Positions 12,501 through 25,100 of a DNA stretch of 64,000 bases are shown here, one piece after another; the first letter of the stretch is position 1; each line of letters starts with the position of its first letter. The stretch spans positions 1,178,001 to 1,242,000 of the forward strand of contig NZ_CP073766.1 of NCBI RefSeq assembly GCF_018255755.1, in the 5' to 3' direction. Source of the DNA: Chitinophaga sp. HK235 (GTDB lineage Bacteria; Bacteroidota; Bacteroidia; Chitinophagales; Chitinophagaceae). The notes below the pieces were generated by a model that was given only the letters and a program-made list of their open reading frames with translations, had not been told where the DNA came from and did no database searches. A program made the position numbers and the translations under genes.

Positions 12501-13142
12501 CATCGTAACCACCAGGATATGTGTTTCAGAGTCCTGTGGTATTAAGTGTGCCCGCAACATATGATCCGCAGATAAATTAAACGGCGTATCGATCAGGGCT
12601 TTTATATGTTCCTGCAATGCCGCTGTATCAGCTTTACAACGGGCATCATCAACAATGGTTAATTGCCATTGATCTTTATCCAGCATACGCTGGCAGGCAA
12701 TACCCTCACTTTGCTCAATCACCGTACGTAACACCTCGTGCCGGTTAACAATAGTTTGTAAAGTACGCGACAATGCAGTTCGATCCAATGTACCTTTCAA
12801 CTGTAGCACAGCCGGTATATGATACTGCGTGCTGCCTTGCAGCTGATCGATAAACCACAAACGTTCCTGGCTATACGATAAAGGAATACGTGTGGATGCT
12901 GTTCTTGCGGCAGGAGTTATTTTATTCCCTCCTGTTATCGCTGATCTGTTTTGTTTTTCCCGCTGCAAATAGGTGATCAGGTGCGCTTTATTTTGTTTTA
13001 ACTCACTTAACAAAGCACCATCGATACTTCTTTCTTCACGTACTTTCACTACCAGTTCATCTTCGTGAAGAGATATTTTCACACCATTTTCACTGGCTTT
13101 TTCCAACAAAGCTATTATGTCAATTAGTTTACGATCAGACAT
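6552..13142 (-). CDS. Non-ribosomal peptide synthetase, two modules (Asp; Pro-like)
   Basis: Complete 2196-aa protein adding two residues to the growing lipopeptide. Order: TubC-type docking domain (aa 1-62), C1 (79-527), A1 (540-1027), PCP1 (1047-1117), C2 (1136-1580), A2 (1587-2074), PCP2 (2104-2180), then a short tail ending VKTIKL. The A1 pocket reads DLTKIGHIG-K, which predicts Asp. The A2 pocket reads about DAQFFAYVV-K, nearest to the proline-type code DVQxIAHVV-K, so Pro or a relative is a guess. Both PCPs carry GGHSL with the phosphopantetheine Ser. The C-domain motif HHxxxDG is altered in both C domains: HHIASDAWS in C1 and HHMASDEWS in C2. The N-terminus is very similar to that of the next protein (ALLEKASENG in both). 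It lies 39 bp after the FAAL/PKS/NRPS gene and 39 bp before the next NRPS gene. No thioesterase is present, so the chain passes on, probably through the KTIKL tail. Confidence 0.96.
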   Translation of the reverse strand: MSDRKLIDIIALLEKASENGVKISLHEDELVVKVREERSIDGALLSELKQNKAHLITYLQREKQNRSAITGGNKITPAARTASTRIPLSYSQERLWFIDQLQGSTQYHIPAVLQLKGTLDRTALSRTLQTIVNRHEVLRTVIEQSEGIACQRMLDKDQWQLTIVDDARCKADTAALQEHIKALIDTPFNLSADHMLRAHLIPQDSETHILVVTMHHIASDAWSSGIIVRELALLYNAYAKGEAPELSPLPVQYADYSIWQRNDLSEEKLAKKLDYWKEKLSDNTPLQLPIADRASTAQSANGAGVSFTLPGYIADQLQKLSRQQDTTLFMTMLTAVQVLLYRCSGQTDISTGYSLSGRRQQELEDLIGFFLNTLVLRSDLSKHPTFISLLQQVKASTVEAYEYQDTPFGKIVEAVVKDRDSHQNPLFQVMFVMQHAPALKVIRLGEVDLTVLPFDRVAARFDLTFFVTENEDGLHVDIIYRSDLFRAEAIVGMAKHFEQLLLSVVENPLAEISLLPMLSAAEASRLMEVSGNGVAVPRAAAGDNMADLFSAQAARTPSATALVFESSTLSYQELEERSNQLAHHLRHLGVKTGTLVPLCIERSPEMMVALLGILKAGGAYVPVDPDYPQRIGYVLSDTAASAVVSSNACRGLVETSAVDHIIALDGDIDILRRYPVKAMASTVRASDLAYVIYTSGSTGNPKGVMITHGNLLDYLSGLKAALPVSDCHSFALLPGISTDLGNTILYHALTSGGSLHLFTREMINDSEKLQTYFSSHSIDCLKIVPSHWKALSSGDLLLPARLLIFGGEVLDADVVTRIFSSGSSCVVVNHYGPTETTIGKLLHIVERDRVYDQHIPIGKPFSNSRVYVLSDRLQLCPAGIPGELFIGGDGVGAGYLNNAALTSERFITDPFSDNGRLYRTGDIVKYLPDGNIMFLGRRDDQLKIRGYRVELEEIARVLEGAPGVLQGVVVCHGEDGGLQRLTGYLVTAADYSRSTVDAYLQEHLPDYMIPSELVVLDKFPLLSNGKIDRKSLPDPVREVRESDDVASENVAEELLSNIWCSLLELDHVGRLDNFFALGGHSLLAIRLVSAIRKSMEVEVSIGDIFDYPTIASLSAHLSQTSGRPVLPGIKRYDPRPAQIPLSYSQERLWFIDQLAGSVQYHVPHVLRLTGQLNREALTHALQEIVNRHEILRTVIVEQDGQPSQQVLARNQWQLVTVTDTLFKDGSPELKEYITGLIQLPFNLSEDHMLRAHLIPLTEAEHLLILMAHHMASDEWSQDILVREVVKLYTAYITGHVVQLPVLPVQYADYALWQQECLSGAMAAQQLAYWKQQLEGAAVLSLPVDYTRPAMQSICGGLVSCRIDPAVTLQLQQLSREHHATLYMTILAAFKVLLYRYSGQTDICVGSPVSGRILQELEELIGFFVNTLVLRNDLSNNPSFTTLLQQVRTTTLNAYAHQEVPFAKIVEAVVKQREVGLNPLFQVMFVWKKNNALSEVRLPDIQLSADPLLYSTSKFDMTFFVAEEQDGLEVSVEYSKDLFKEDTIVRLLTHFEQLLCSIAASPADNIDTLQMLNEREEQQLLKTFNATTVSYPDTTITDLFAKQAALTPAAAAVVFEDETLSYEALDTRASHLANFLRSKGVGADTLVPLCIERSLNMVVAILGILKAGGAYVPIDPEYPAARIQYMIADTRSKILLTSHACREKVNMYPDLELIVIDSDWEQLAAALKYDPPAATAATSLAYVLYTSGTTGQPKGVEMTAGALLNLLLWQKGELGDISGKRVLQFASLNFDASFQEIFLPLCFGGTVYLIEEGKRRDMSEMLGLIEQYHINYLFLPYVVLKNLCEYVKAATIYPRSLEGIFTAGEQLRLSEDIRELMDRADARLYNYYGPTEAHVVSAYEIVASDYEERLLPPIGKPISNTQLYILDAQKRLCGIGIAGELYIGGVQVARGYLNRPNGTLEKFLPDPFSTLPDARLYKTGDIARWLADGNIEYLGRADDQVKIRGYRIELGEVESALQQCELVRQVVVVVRGDNHAGHKQLVAYIVPAGDFDRKGIMDYLRNKLPEYMIPGILIALDQLPLTANGKVNKQALPAPDSAALSAHEFVAPRTATESTLADIWTGLLGISQIGIYDNFFELGGHSLMALRLIAAIRKTFDIKISVKLFFQLATIEAMARHISAIQHAAAVTPKNVKTIKL
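9784..11708 (-). repeat. Duplicated Asp-module segment (end of C, A, PCP), copy 2
   Basis: Partner of the segment at 1-1925 in the downstream NRPS gene. Both encode an Asp-type adenylation domain (TDLGNT at motif A4, NHYGPTETTIGK at motif A5) and the same carrier-domain sequence GGHSLLAIRLVSAIRKSMEV. Confidence 0.85.
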
Positions 13143-13181
13143 GTAATTTTTTTTTAAAACGTGATAGGGGTGAGCACTGTT

Positions 13182-16100
13182 TTATAGTTGAATAGTTTTG
13201 AAGCCATCATCTTCAGATAGGTTGTCTGACTGATTCACACTGATATATCTTGATAATCCTTCAATGGTGGGCAATTCAAAGAAAGTGCCCATTGACATTT
13301 CTACCTGCAGTGTTTCACGGATCCTGGTGACCAAACGGATGCTCAGTATGGAGTGACCACCCAGGTCAAAAAAGTCATCGTATATCCCTATAGGACTGGT
13401 TTCCAACAACTCTTCCCAGATGTTTACCAGTTGCTGTTCCAGTTCATTACGAGGTCCAACATGGTTACCGGTTAACAGTGGTTCCTTATGGGGATCCAGC
13501 AATGCCTTTTTATCGATTTTTCCATGTGCTGTTAAAGGGAATTCTTCCAATGCTACCAGTGATGTTGGTATCATGTATTCCGGCAGCCTGCTTTTCAGAT
13601 AAGAAAGAATGCCATCCCGGTCAAAATGTCCTACAGGCACTACATACCCCACCAGGTAACGATTGGAGGAATCTGCACTATCCTGTCTGGCCAATACAAC
13701 CGCCTGGCGTACCAGCGAAGAAGCAAGGAGTGCGCTTTCTATCTCGCCCAGTTCTATGCGATAACCATGCACTTTTACCTGATTGTCGCTTCTGCCAAGA
13801 TATTCAAGCATACCATCAGGCAACCATCTGCCCAGATCGCCCGTCCTGTAAATGTTTGTGTCGGAGAAAGCGTTTGAGATGAACTTCTCCGCCGTCAGCT
13901 CAGGACGGTTCAAATACCCCCTGGCAACGCCACTACCACCAATGCAGATCTCTCCTATCACACCGATGGGTACCATTTCCTGGTTCATATCCAGCACGTA
14001 TAATTGTACATTATCCAATGGCCTTCCGATAGATATACTGCTGTTCCCCTCCGTAAAACTTTCGCGGTTATTGAACCAATACGCACTACAGGCGACAGTA
14101 GCTTCCGTAGGACCATACATATTAATGAGCGTGATCTCCCTGTCGAGGTCCAGCAAAAACTGAAGATGAGCAGCGTCCAATGCTTCCCCTCCCACTATAT
14201 ACCTCCCGGTCAGATACTTTCCTGGTCTTGCTTTCATGGCTTCCTGCAACAATGGCAAATGTGCAGGCGTTAATTTGATAAAATCATACGGCGCATATTG
14301 CCACAAGGCAGCATCCTCAAATACTTCCGCCTGTTGCCTGGTTCCTATCACAATGGATTTTCCGTAAACGAGTGGCATAAATAATCCTGTAACAGCCCCG
14401 TCAAAGCAATAAGAGAGATGTACAAAAGTACCTGCTGTATCTTCATTCACATCGATACAACAGGTTTTATTGTTTAACAGGAAATTCAATAAATGCCTGT
14501 GCTCAATCATTACCCCTTTAGGCTTTCCTGTACTACCGGAAGTATATATTACATAAGCCAGGTTTTCCGGCAAAGGATAAGCAGGTCTGGTAGTTGTGCA
14601 GGCAGCTATTTTTTCGCGTTCATCCTCATCGTCCAATACAATGATATCAATAGCTGGAAGTGCCGGTTTACTGCTCTTGTTTGTGATTACTACTTTTGCC
14701 CCTGTATCCTGTAATATATAGGTGACCCGCTCTGTGGGATACAGAGGGTCCATCGGTACATAGGCTGCACCCGATTTCCATACCGCCAGTATTGCTATCA
14801 GCATTTCAAAGGAAGGCGTGATGCAGAGTGGTACCAGCGTTTCAGCACCTACCCCTTTACCTGCCAGGTAACGCGCCAGCTGACTGGTCTGCTCATCCAA
14901 TTCCCGGTAGGTCATCGTTTTATTCTCCAACCTCAGTGCAATGGCATCCGGAGTATGAAGTACATGCTGTTCAAATAAATTTATGAATGTCTCATTGGTA
15001 TAATGTGGGTTATCCGCCGGCAGCGCGCCGGATACTTCCATCAATTGCGCGGCCTCATTGATACCAAGCATAGACAAGGTGCCGATAGGCGCTTCCGGTG
15101 TTGTAATGATAGACTGTAATAACTGCTCATAGTGATGCAGCATACGGATAATCGTGTCTTCCCTGAATAACCCTGTACTGTATGTTACAGTACCAGATAA
15201 GCCATCAACAGTTTCCTGAATAGCAATGGTAATGTCAAACTGGGTGGTGGTGTCTTCAATAATTATATATTCCAATTGTGTATTTCCCAAACGCAGCGCC
15301 GGAATTTCAGGAATATTCTGTAATGAGAACAATACCTGGAACAATGGAGTTGTGCTCATATTCCTTTCCTTCACTACCGCATCCACTACTTTTTCAAAAG
15401 GTACATCCTGGTGCGTGTATGCATTCAACGTGGTTACTTTTACCTGCTGCAGCAGCGCAACAAAAGAAGGATTATCGCGCAGATCACTGCGCAGGGCCAG
15501 CATATTCACAAAAAAGCCCACAAGCCCCTCCACCTCTTGCCTTGACCGGCCTGCCACTGCGCTGCCTACACAAATATCTTCCTGCCCGGTATAACGATAC
15601 AGCAACACCTTGAAAGCAGCCAGTAATGTCATGTAGAGTGTAACACCCTGTTGGCGGGATAATAACTGCAGCTGTTCAGACAACCCTGTATCCAGTTTAA
15701 ACTCCCTGCTGGCGCCCTGTGTACGCTTAGCTGCCAGGTGTTTATAATCAACTGGTAACTGCAAACGGTCCACACCTTCCAGCTGTGATTTCCAGTAGCT
15801 TAATTTATCAGTCAATACATCGCCTGATAAATATTGCCGCTGCCAGAGCACATAATCTGCATACTGGATGTCCATAGCTGGTAAAGATGCAGTAACACCG
15901 GCAGCATACTCATCGTACAGCGCCACCAGCTCACGTACTATGATACCAGCGGACCATCCGTCCGACGCGATATGATGCATGGTTATTATCAGTATATGTT
16001 CTGATGCACCTTTCACCAGTAAATGTGCGCGCAACATATAATCTTCTGACAGATTAAACGGACGACTGATCAGTGACTGTATGTAATGATGCAATGATGT

Positions 16101-19100
16101 GGTGGTATCCTGATCTGCCGGTAGTTCTTCAATGACCCATTGCCAACCCGCCGTATCCATCACATACTGATAAGCATTATCCAGCTCCTGCCGTATCACG
16201 GTACGCAGCACCTCATGTCTCTGAATAATTCCACGTAGTGCATTTTCCAGTGCTCCCCTGTTCAGATCTCCCTTTAAATGCAGTGCGTATGGCACATGGT
16301 AATGTACACTACCTTCCAGGCGGTCAATGAACCACAAACGTTCCTGGCTATACGATAATGGAACATAGGACGGTCGCGTCTGTGCTGCTACAATTGCCGG
16401 CAACACTTTTCCGGCGGAAAGATGTTCCAGGTGAGCCGCCAGTACTGAAATGGAAGGATAGTCGAACACATCTCCTATAGGCACTTCCAGTGAGAGCCTT
16501 TTGCGGATAAGTGATATCATGCGGATCACGAGCAGTGAATGCCCTCCTATCTCAAAAAAATTATCATCAATACCTACCTGGTCCAGTTCCAGCAATTCCT
16601 TCCAGATGCCTGTCAGTGCCCATTCCATCTGACTGCGTGGCCCGGTACCCGTTTGCCCGGCAACAGCTTCATACTCCATTGCCAACAGTGCCTTTTTATC
16701 TGTTTTCCCATGCACGGTTAGTGGTACCTCCGCTACAGTTATCAATTGCGTGGGCACCATATATTCTGGCACCCGGTGTTTTAGCCAGGAGAATACACCT
16801 GCCCTTTCAAAACCACTACCAGGTACTATATAGCCTGTCAGCTGATAACTGCCACTGCTGTCCTTTTTGGCCAATACCACCGCCTGGCTTACGGTATCAT
16901 ATTCCTGCAATACACTTTCCACTTCGCCCAATTCTACCCGGTAACCGCGGATCTTCACCTGGTCGTCTGTGCGGCCCAGGTACTCAATGGTGCCATCTGC
17001 CAGCCAGCGCCCGGTATCTCCTGTGCGATACAAACGTGTAGTGTTGTCGTTACTAAATGGAGACAGGATAAATCTCTCTTTTGTCAGTTCCGGCAGATGT
17101 AAATAACCACGGGCCAATCCTGCACCACCAATAACGATCTCCCCATATACGCCTACTGGCACCTTATTCGTATAGGCATCCAGGATATACAGCTGTACAT
17201 TGTCTATTGGTTTACCAATAGATATGCCATTGCGGTTGCCACCTGTATAGGATCCGGTATGCAACAGGAAAGTGCTGCAACCCACCGTTGCCTCGGTAGG
17301 TCCATATTCATTGATCACTTCCACACTGGCTGCATGTTCCAGGAAATAAGCCAGATGAGCCGGCAGCAGCGCTTCTCCTCCTACTACCAATCGTTTTGTA
17401 AATAATTTCCCGCCATTTTTTTCTGTGGCCATCGCGAGTAAAGGCAAATGGGCGGGTGTTAGTTTGATAAAATCATATGGCGCATATTGTTGAAACAAAC
17501 TATCCTCAAACACAGCAGCACCAGTATTGTTACCTATCACCACTGTTTTACCGGATAATAATGGCATAAACATAGCGGTCAGAGAAGCATCAAATGTGTA
17601 GGAAAAATGTACAAAGCTGCCTGTTAATCCGCTGTTGTCATCTATATAAGCAGTTTGATTATTCCGCAGGTAGTTCAGTAAACTTCCATGTTCGATCATT
17701 ACACCTTTAGGACGGCCTGTGCTGCCGGAAGTGTAAATAATGTAGGCTAACTGCCTGCTATCGGGTGTTTCCAGCACCTCGTTCCCGGCTGCTATATCCG
17801 GCAATGCGGCTTCATCATCCAATGCAATGAGGCATAAACCAGATGTATCCAATAATTTTGACAGGCAGGCCTGGCTGCTCACAACTATACCAGCGGCCGT
17901 ATCTGAAAGGATGTAACTGATCCGTTCCTGTGGATAATCGGGATCTATTGGTACATAAGCGCCGCCCGCTTTCCATATTCCCCATATAGCGATCAGCATC
18001 GCGGCAGAACGCTCCATACAAACCGGCACCAGTGTTTCAGCCTTCACTCCCTGGCTGCGCAGGTAATGCGCCAATTGATCGGAACGCCTGTTCAGTTCCT
18101 CATAACTAATAATGGCATCTCCACCTATGATGGCTGTATCCAATGGATGTTCCGATACCTGTGATGCAAATACATCCAGTATGGTATGCTCATCCCGATG
18201 CAAAGAAATTACGGTGGTATCATTAAATGCGGCCAGTTGCTGTTCATCTCCTGTAGTGATCATCGGCAAAGCGCTGATCCTTGTACCTGGCGACTTTACC
18301 ACTGCCTTTAACAGCTGCTCAAAATGCAGCAGCATCCGGTCTATCATTTCCCCACTGAACAGGTCTACAGCATATATCAGATTACCGTTCAAGCCCTCTG
18401 CATCTTCCTGTATATTCACGGTGATATCAAATTGCGTCGTAACCTGTGCTATATCCAACGGGGAAAGTTGCACGCTACCGAGGCGGAGTGCGGGTATCGG
18501 CGGTATATTCTGTAGTGAGAACAATACACGGAACAGTGGATTCCCTTTCACGTCCCTGTCTTTCACCACTGCTTCCACTACTTTTTCAAATGGTACATCC
18601 TGGTGTTCATATGCCTCCAGGGTGGTTGTCTTCAGCTGTTGCAATAGCGCTGCAAAAGTAGGCTCACCGGCCAGGTTACTACGTAATACCAACGTGTTCA
18701 CAAAGAAACCTATCAGGCCTTCAGTTTCTTCCTGTGTTCTGCCTGCTATAGGACTGCCCACGCAGATATCTTCCTCACCACTGTAGCGGTATAACAACAC
18801 TTTGAACGCCGCCAGTAATGTCATAAATAAAGTAGTGCCTTGTTGCAAGGATAATTGCTGTAGTGCATCCGTAAGCTCTCTGTTCAGCCGGAAACTGCGG
18901 CCAGCACCTTTGTTGCGCTGTACCAGCGGTTGGGTACCATCTCCCGGCAATTGCAAGGAACCCACCTCTTTCAGTTTATTTTCCCAATAATTCAATTTTC
19001 CGGTCAGTACTTTTCCTGATAAATACTGACGTTGCCAGACAGCGTAATCCGCGTACTGGATAGGCATATCGGGTAATACCGCCACACTACCCGTTGTGTA

Positions 19101-22100
19101 AGCTTCATACAATGCTATCAGCTCTTCCACTACGATACTGACAGACCATCCATCACAAGCGATATGATGCAGCACAATAAGTAGTACATGCTCATTTTCA
19201 CCGGATACGACCAGGTGCGATCTCAGCATATAGTCCATTTCCAGGTCAAATGGCGTTGCAATCAGTGATGCTACATAGCTTCTCAGCGCGTCAGACGACT
19301 GTCTGTATACTGGTAGGTCCGTTACCGTTAGTTGCCATTTATCTTTATCCAATATATGTTGATAAGCAACACCTTCTTCCTGCCTTATAACGGTACGCAG
19401 CACTTCGTGACGATTCACAATATCCCGTAGAGCATTGGATAATGCGGTTATATCCAGTGCACCGGTTAATCTTAAAGCTGCAGACAGATGATATTGCACG
19501 CTTCCTTCCATCTGATCGATAAACCATAAACGTTCCTGGCTATACGATAATGGAATTATTGCCGGTCGCTGGCCAGCCTCAATAGCCGGCAGCAACAAAG
19601 CAGGCTCCATCTCCTGCAGATGTATTGCTAAATCAGCAATGGTGGGATAATGGAACAGTGATCTTACTGCTAATTCTACCTGTAACCTTTTTCTTATCAT
19701 CGCTACTAAACGCATCGCCAGCAGGGAATGTCCGCCTGATTCAAAGAAATTATCATATATGCCTATAGCTGGTTTATGCAATAGTTCCTGCCACATACCA
19801 ACCAATACATGTTCCGTTTTATTACGGGGAGCTACATACGCATTCGTTAATATTAGTGTGTCATCAGCATCTGGTAGTGCTTTTCTGTCAATTTTTCCGT
19901 GTGATGTTAAGGGAAATTCTTCCAATGCCACCAGTGATGCCGGCATCATATATTCCGGCAGCCTGCTTTTCAGATAAGAAAGAATGCCTTCCCGGTCAAA
20001 ATGTACTGCAGGCACTACATATCCCACCAGGTAACGATTGGAGGAATCGATACCATTCTGTCTGGCTAATACAACTGCCTGACGCACCAGGGTAGAAGCA
20101 AGGAGTGCGCTTTCTATCTCACCCAGCTCTATGCGGTACCCATGCACTTTTACCTGGTTGTCGCTCCTGCCAAGATATTCAAGTGTACCATCAGGTAACC
20201 ATCTGCCCAAATCGCCCGTCCTGTAAATGTTTGTGCCAGGGAAAGAATTTGATATGAACTTCTCAGACGTCAGCTCAGGGTGGTTCAGATACCCCCTTGC
20301 AACACCGCCACCACCAATGCAGATCTCTCCTACCACACCGATTGGTACCATTTTCCGGTTCATATCCAGTACAAACAACTGCACATTATCTATTGGCTGG
20401 CCAATAGATATACCATTGCTCCCCTCTGTAAAACTTTCGCGGTTAGTGAACCAATACGTACTACAACCTACAGTGGCTTCCGTAGGACCATATTCATTGA
20501 TGATGGTGATCTCCCTATCCTGGTCCAGCAAAAATTGAATATGAGCAGTATCTAATGCTTCTCCACCCACTACAAACCTTTGGGTCAGATACTTTCCTGG
20601 CCTGGTTTTCATGGCTTCTTCCAGCAATGGTAAATGAGCAGGCGTTAATTTGATAAAATCATACGGTGCATATTGCCACAAAGCAACATCCTCAAACACT
20701 TCCACCTGTTGCTTTGTACCTATTACAATAGATTTTCCATAAATCAGCGGCATGAATAATCCAGTAACAGCAGCATCAAAGCAATAAGAAAGATGAATAA
20801 AAGTACCTCCGGTATCTTCGTTCATATTGATATACCGGGTTTTATTGTTCACCAGGTAATTCAATAAATGCCGGTGCTCAACCATTACCCCCTTAGGCTG
20901 TCCTGTACTGCCGGAAGTATATATTACATAAGCCAGGTTTTCCGGCAAAGGATAAGCAGACGTAGCTGCTGTTGTATAAGCGGCTATCTTTTCACGCTCA
21001 TCAGCATCGTCCAATACAAGGATATCAATAGCCGGAAGTGCTTGTTTACAGCGCTTGCTGGTGATCACTACTTTTGCCCCGGTATCCTGTAGGATGTAGT
21101 TGATCCGTTCTATAGGATATACAGGATCCACCGGCACATACGCTGCGCCAGATTTCCATACAGCCAATATTGCGATCAGCATTTCAAAAGAAGGAGTGAT
21201 GCATAGCGGCACCAATGTTTCTGCACTCACCCCTTTACTGGCCAGATATTGCGCCAGCTGATCCGACTGTCTGTCCAGTTCCCCGTAGCTAAGCTGGGCG
21301 CCGTCCAAGCGGACGGCCACAGCATCCGGCGTACGCGCGGCCTGTAAGCTAAACAACGCCGGCAATGTTTGATCTTGCGGAAAGGCTACTGCCGTATCGT
21401 TAAAGGTTGTCAGTAGTTGCTGGCGTTCATGAGGAGTCAATAATTCCACTTCTTCCAGGTTACCTGCTTCATTATTCAACAGCTGCAGCAATACATGTTC
21501 AAAATGGCCTGCTATTTCCTGTGCATAGGCTTCTTCCAGCAATGCCGCATTGTAGTTGAATCGGACACTGATCTCTTCTCCTGCTACAATAATGATATTT
21601 AACGGATAATTGGTGTGTTCATGAAATCCGGTATTTTCTATCTGCAAATGCCATGACTGAGATAACAGCACCTTGTTTACAGGGTAATTTTCGAACACCA
21701 GTAACGTATCAAAAAACTCTCCCTGTATACCAGTCCATTGCTGGATACTACTTAGCGCAGTGTACTGGTATTTCCAACGCTGCAACTGCTGTTCCTGCAA
21801 TGCCTGCAACCATTTTACGGTACTACCTGAAGTGATGGCTGCATATAATGGCAGCGTATTGATATACAAACCTACACGTTGTTCTACATCCGGTAAATCT
21901 TCCGGACGCCCCGACACCGTTACACCATACACCACATCATCGGAACCAGTATAGCGATACAACAGGTAAGCCCATACCCCCTGCATCAATGTATTCAGGG
22001 TAATATGATGACGTTGCACATAACGTGTTATGCGGCTGGTTGTCTCTGCATCCAGCAGTAATGGCATGTCTTTATAAATACCAGCACCTTTGGTCCGTTC

Positions 22101-25100
22101 TGTAGTAGCACCAATGAATGGCAGCAGACTACCTTTTTGCACGGCCGACAAATAATTTCTCCAATATGATTCCTCCTGTTCACTATCAACACGACTGATA
22201 TAACGGATGTAATCAGCATAACTGTCTTCAGATGCAGCCGGAAGCTGTCTGCCTGTATACAGCAACTCATAACTGTTCAGTAATTCCTCCACCAATACCG
22301 GCAACGACCAACCATCCAGTATAATATGATGGAAAGTCAGCAACATCCGGTAACGGCTATCCGTCAACTTTATCAAACCAATACGCATCAGTGGTGGTAC
22401 ACCAAAATCAAATCCTTTGCCCTGATCAGCAAGCTGGTATTCATTCCATGCCGCTTCCTTCGCCGCTTCGCTCATCGCCGAGTAATCCAGTATGGTTACC
22501 GGTAATGATGCTTCATGATATACACTTTGAACAGGAATATTGAACTCATTATAATAAAATCCGCTGCGCAGTATACTATGACGCCGTAACAGATCCTTCC
22601 AGCACTGCAGCAATATCTCCACATTCAGATTCACCAGGTCACAGGAAAACTGGGCAATATAACTGCCTGTTCCTTCATCATACAATCCATGAAACAACAT
22701 TCCTTCCTGTAAAGGGCTCAACTTGTACAAACCAGCTACCTGCGGGCGTCTTGGGGCATCTTTCCATTCAGTATCCAGGAATTCATCCAGCTCCTTATTG
22801 CTAACAATACCCTCCAAACCATAATCAGCGGGCGTATAAACGGTGAACAGGCCTGCCTGTGCCACACAGTGATCTATCAGGGCTTGAAGCTGTAACAGGT
22901 AAGTATTGGCCAGATGCCCTATCGTTGCCGATTCAAAATGGTGCGTACTATATCTCCACTCCAATACCAGTTCCCCATTTTTGACAATACTGTTAATTGA
23001 TAATTTCTCTTCTACCGGGTAATCCGCACCAATAGCAGATCCTGTCGATTCAGCAGCCATACTTAAGTTATCACCGCTGCTGATGATATTATCCAGCTGG
23101 CCCAGGTAATTAAACACTACATCCCATGGGTTCTTTCCTGTTGAAAGCCCTGTTTTGCTGATGTATTTCAATACACCGTATCCTATACCTTTATCCGGTA
23201 TCTGACGCAACTGTTCTTTTACTTCTTTCAACAAAAGACCGGCTTCACCAGCGGGATTTCCGTTCAGTACAACCGGATAAAGACTTGTAAACCAACCTAC
23301 GGTATGACTGGTATCTATTCCCAGTATCTGGTCTTCCCTGCCATGGCCTTCCAGGCCGATTGATATGCGGGGAGCACCATTCCAGGCAGATAAAGTAGCA
23401 GCCAGGGCACACAACAATATATCGTTGATTTCAGTGTGATAGGCTTGTGGTGCTTCCTGCAGTAACTGCCGTGTATACCTGCTTTCCAGCTTCACTGTAT
23501 GCACATCGGTATCTGCCATAACAACCTTGCCATCGTACGCTTTATCTGTCCGTAGCGGCACATAGCCGTTTGTTACCTGCTCCCAGTATGGCTGCTGACG
23601 CAGCAACCGGGGATGTTGTCCATATTGCACCAATGCCTCAAAGCTTTGCCGGTAAGCACTGCTTTTCCGCACCAGCATCTCCTTATCTTCTTCACCTTGT
23701 AATAATAAGACCAGGTCTTCCAACAGTATACGCCAGGATACGCCATCTACGGCCAGGTGATGGATAACGAACAACAAGCGGTTATGCGGTTCACTATCAG
23801 GCGTTAACAGCAATACAGCTTTTACAAGTATTCCCTGTTTAATATCCAGGCTGCCCTGGTAATGTGAACCATATTCTTTTATCTTATCTGCAAGATCTTC
23901 CGGGGCTACTGCCTGCAGATCCACTACCTCCGCAGTTCCTGTGTAACTGCCATATTCCTGTTCCCAACCATGATCAGTATGGGAGAATACCAATCGTAAT
24001 GCATCATGGTATCGTACTAGTCCGGCTATAGCACGGGATACCAGCGCAGATGATATTTTTTTATCTATTGCCAGTAACAGGCTTTGGTTGTAGGGTATTG
24101 TTGCCGTAGTATCTTTTTCAAAATACCATTGCTGTATAGGCAGCAATCCGTATTTACCATCGCGTACCACCTGTTCGGCAGTCGCCTGCATATTGCCTGA
24201 TATGCGCAACAGCTGTGTGAGCTGGCTTATCGTGGGGGCAGAAAATAAATCACCTACCTGTAAACTATATCCCATACGCCTGGCCCGGCTCACTACCTGG
24301 ATCGTGATAATGGAATCTCCTCCCAGTTCAAAAAAATTATCGTGTATACCTACCCGTTCCACACCCAGCAATTCCAGCCAGATATTAGCTAAATCTGCTT
24401 CTGTTTCATTACGGGGCGCAACATAGCTGTTCTTCAAAACCTGCGCCGCATCGGGGTCTGGCAATGCTTTTGTATCTATCTTTCCATTTGCATTCACCGG
24501 AAATGCTGCTATTGGTATCAGCCGTGCCGGAATCATATATTCCGGTAATCTTTCCTTCAGGTAAGTGGTGATTTCTTCCGCATTGAAAGTACTATGAGAT
24601 ACTATATACCCCACTAATCGTTTATGTCCGTTCGTATCTGTATTGGCTACTACCAGTGCCTGGTTTACCAATGCACACTCCTGTAATATATTGGTGATTT
24701 CGCCCGGTTCTATACGATATCCGCGGATCTTTACCTGGTCATCCATACGTCCCAGGTATTCAATATTTCCATCCGGTTGCCATCTGCCTACATCTCCTGT
24801 TCTGTATAACCGGTTTTTATCATACGGATTAAGGATAAATTTTGCAGCTGTTTGTTCAGGCAAATTCCAATACCCCCTGGCAAGATTGGTTCCTCCAATA
24901 CAAATTTCCCCCTTTACACCTATAGGACATAGGCCGCCATTAGCGTCCAGCACATATACCTGCACATTGGCAATCGGCTTTCCTATCGTTACAGTGCTGT
25001 CTTCCCTCACAGGGTTATCTGTAGTAGTGGTACAAACTGTATTTTCAGTAGGACCATATGCATTTATCAACCGGATACCTTTTGCTGTAATATGCTTTAC

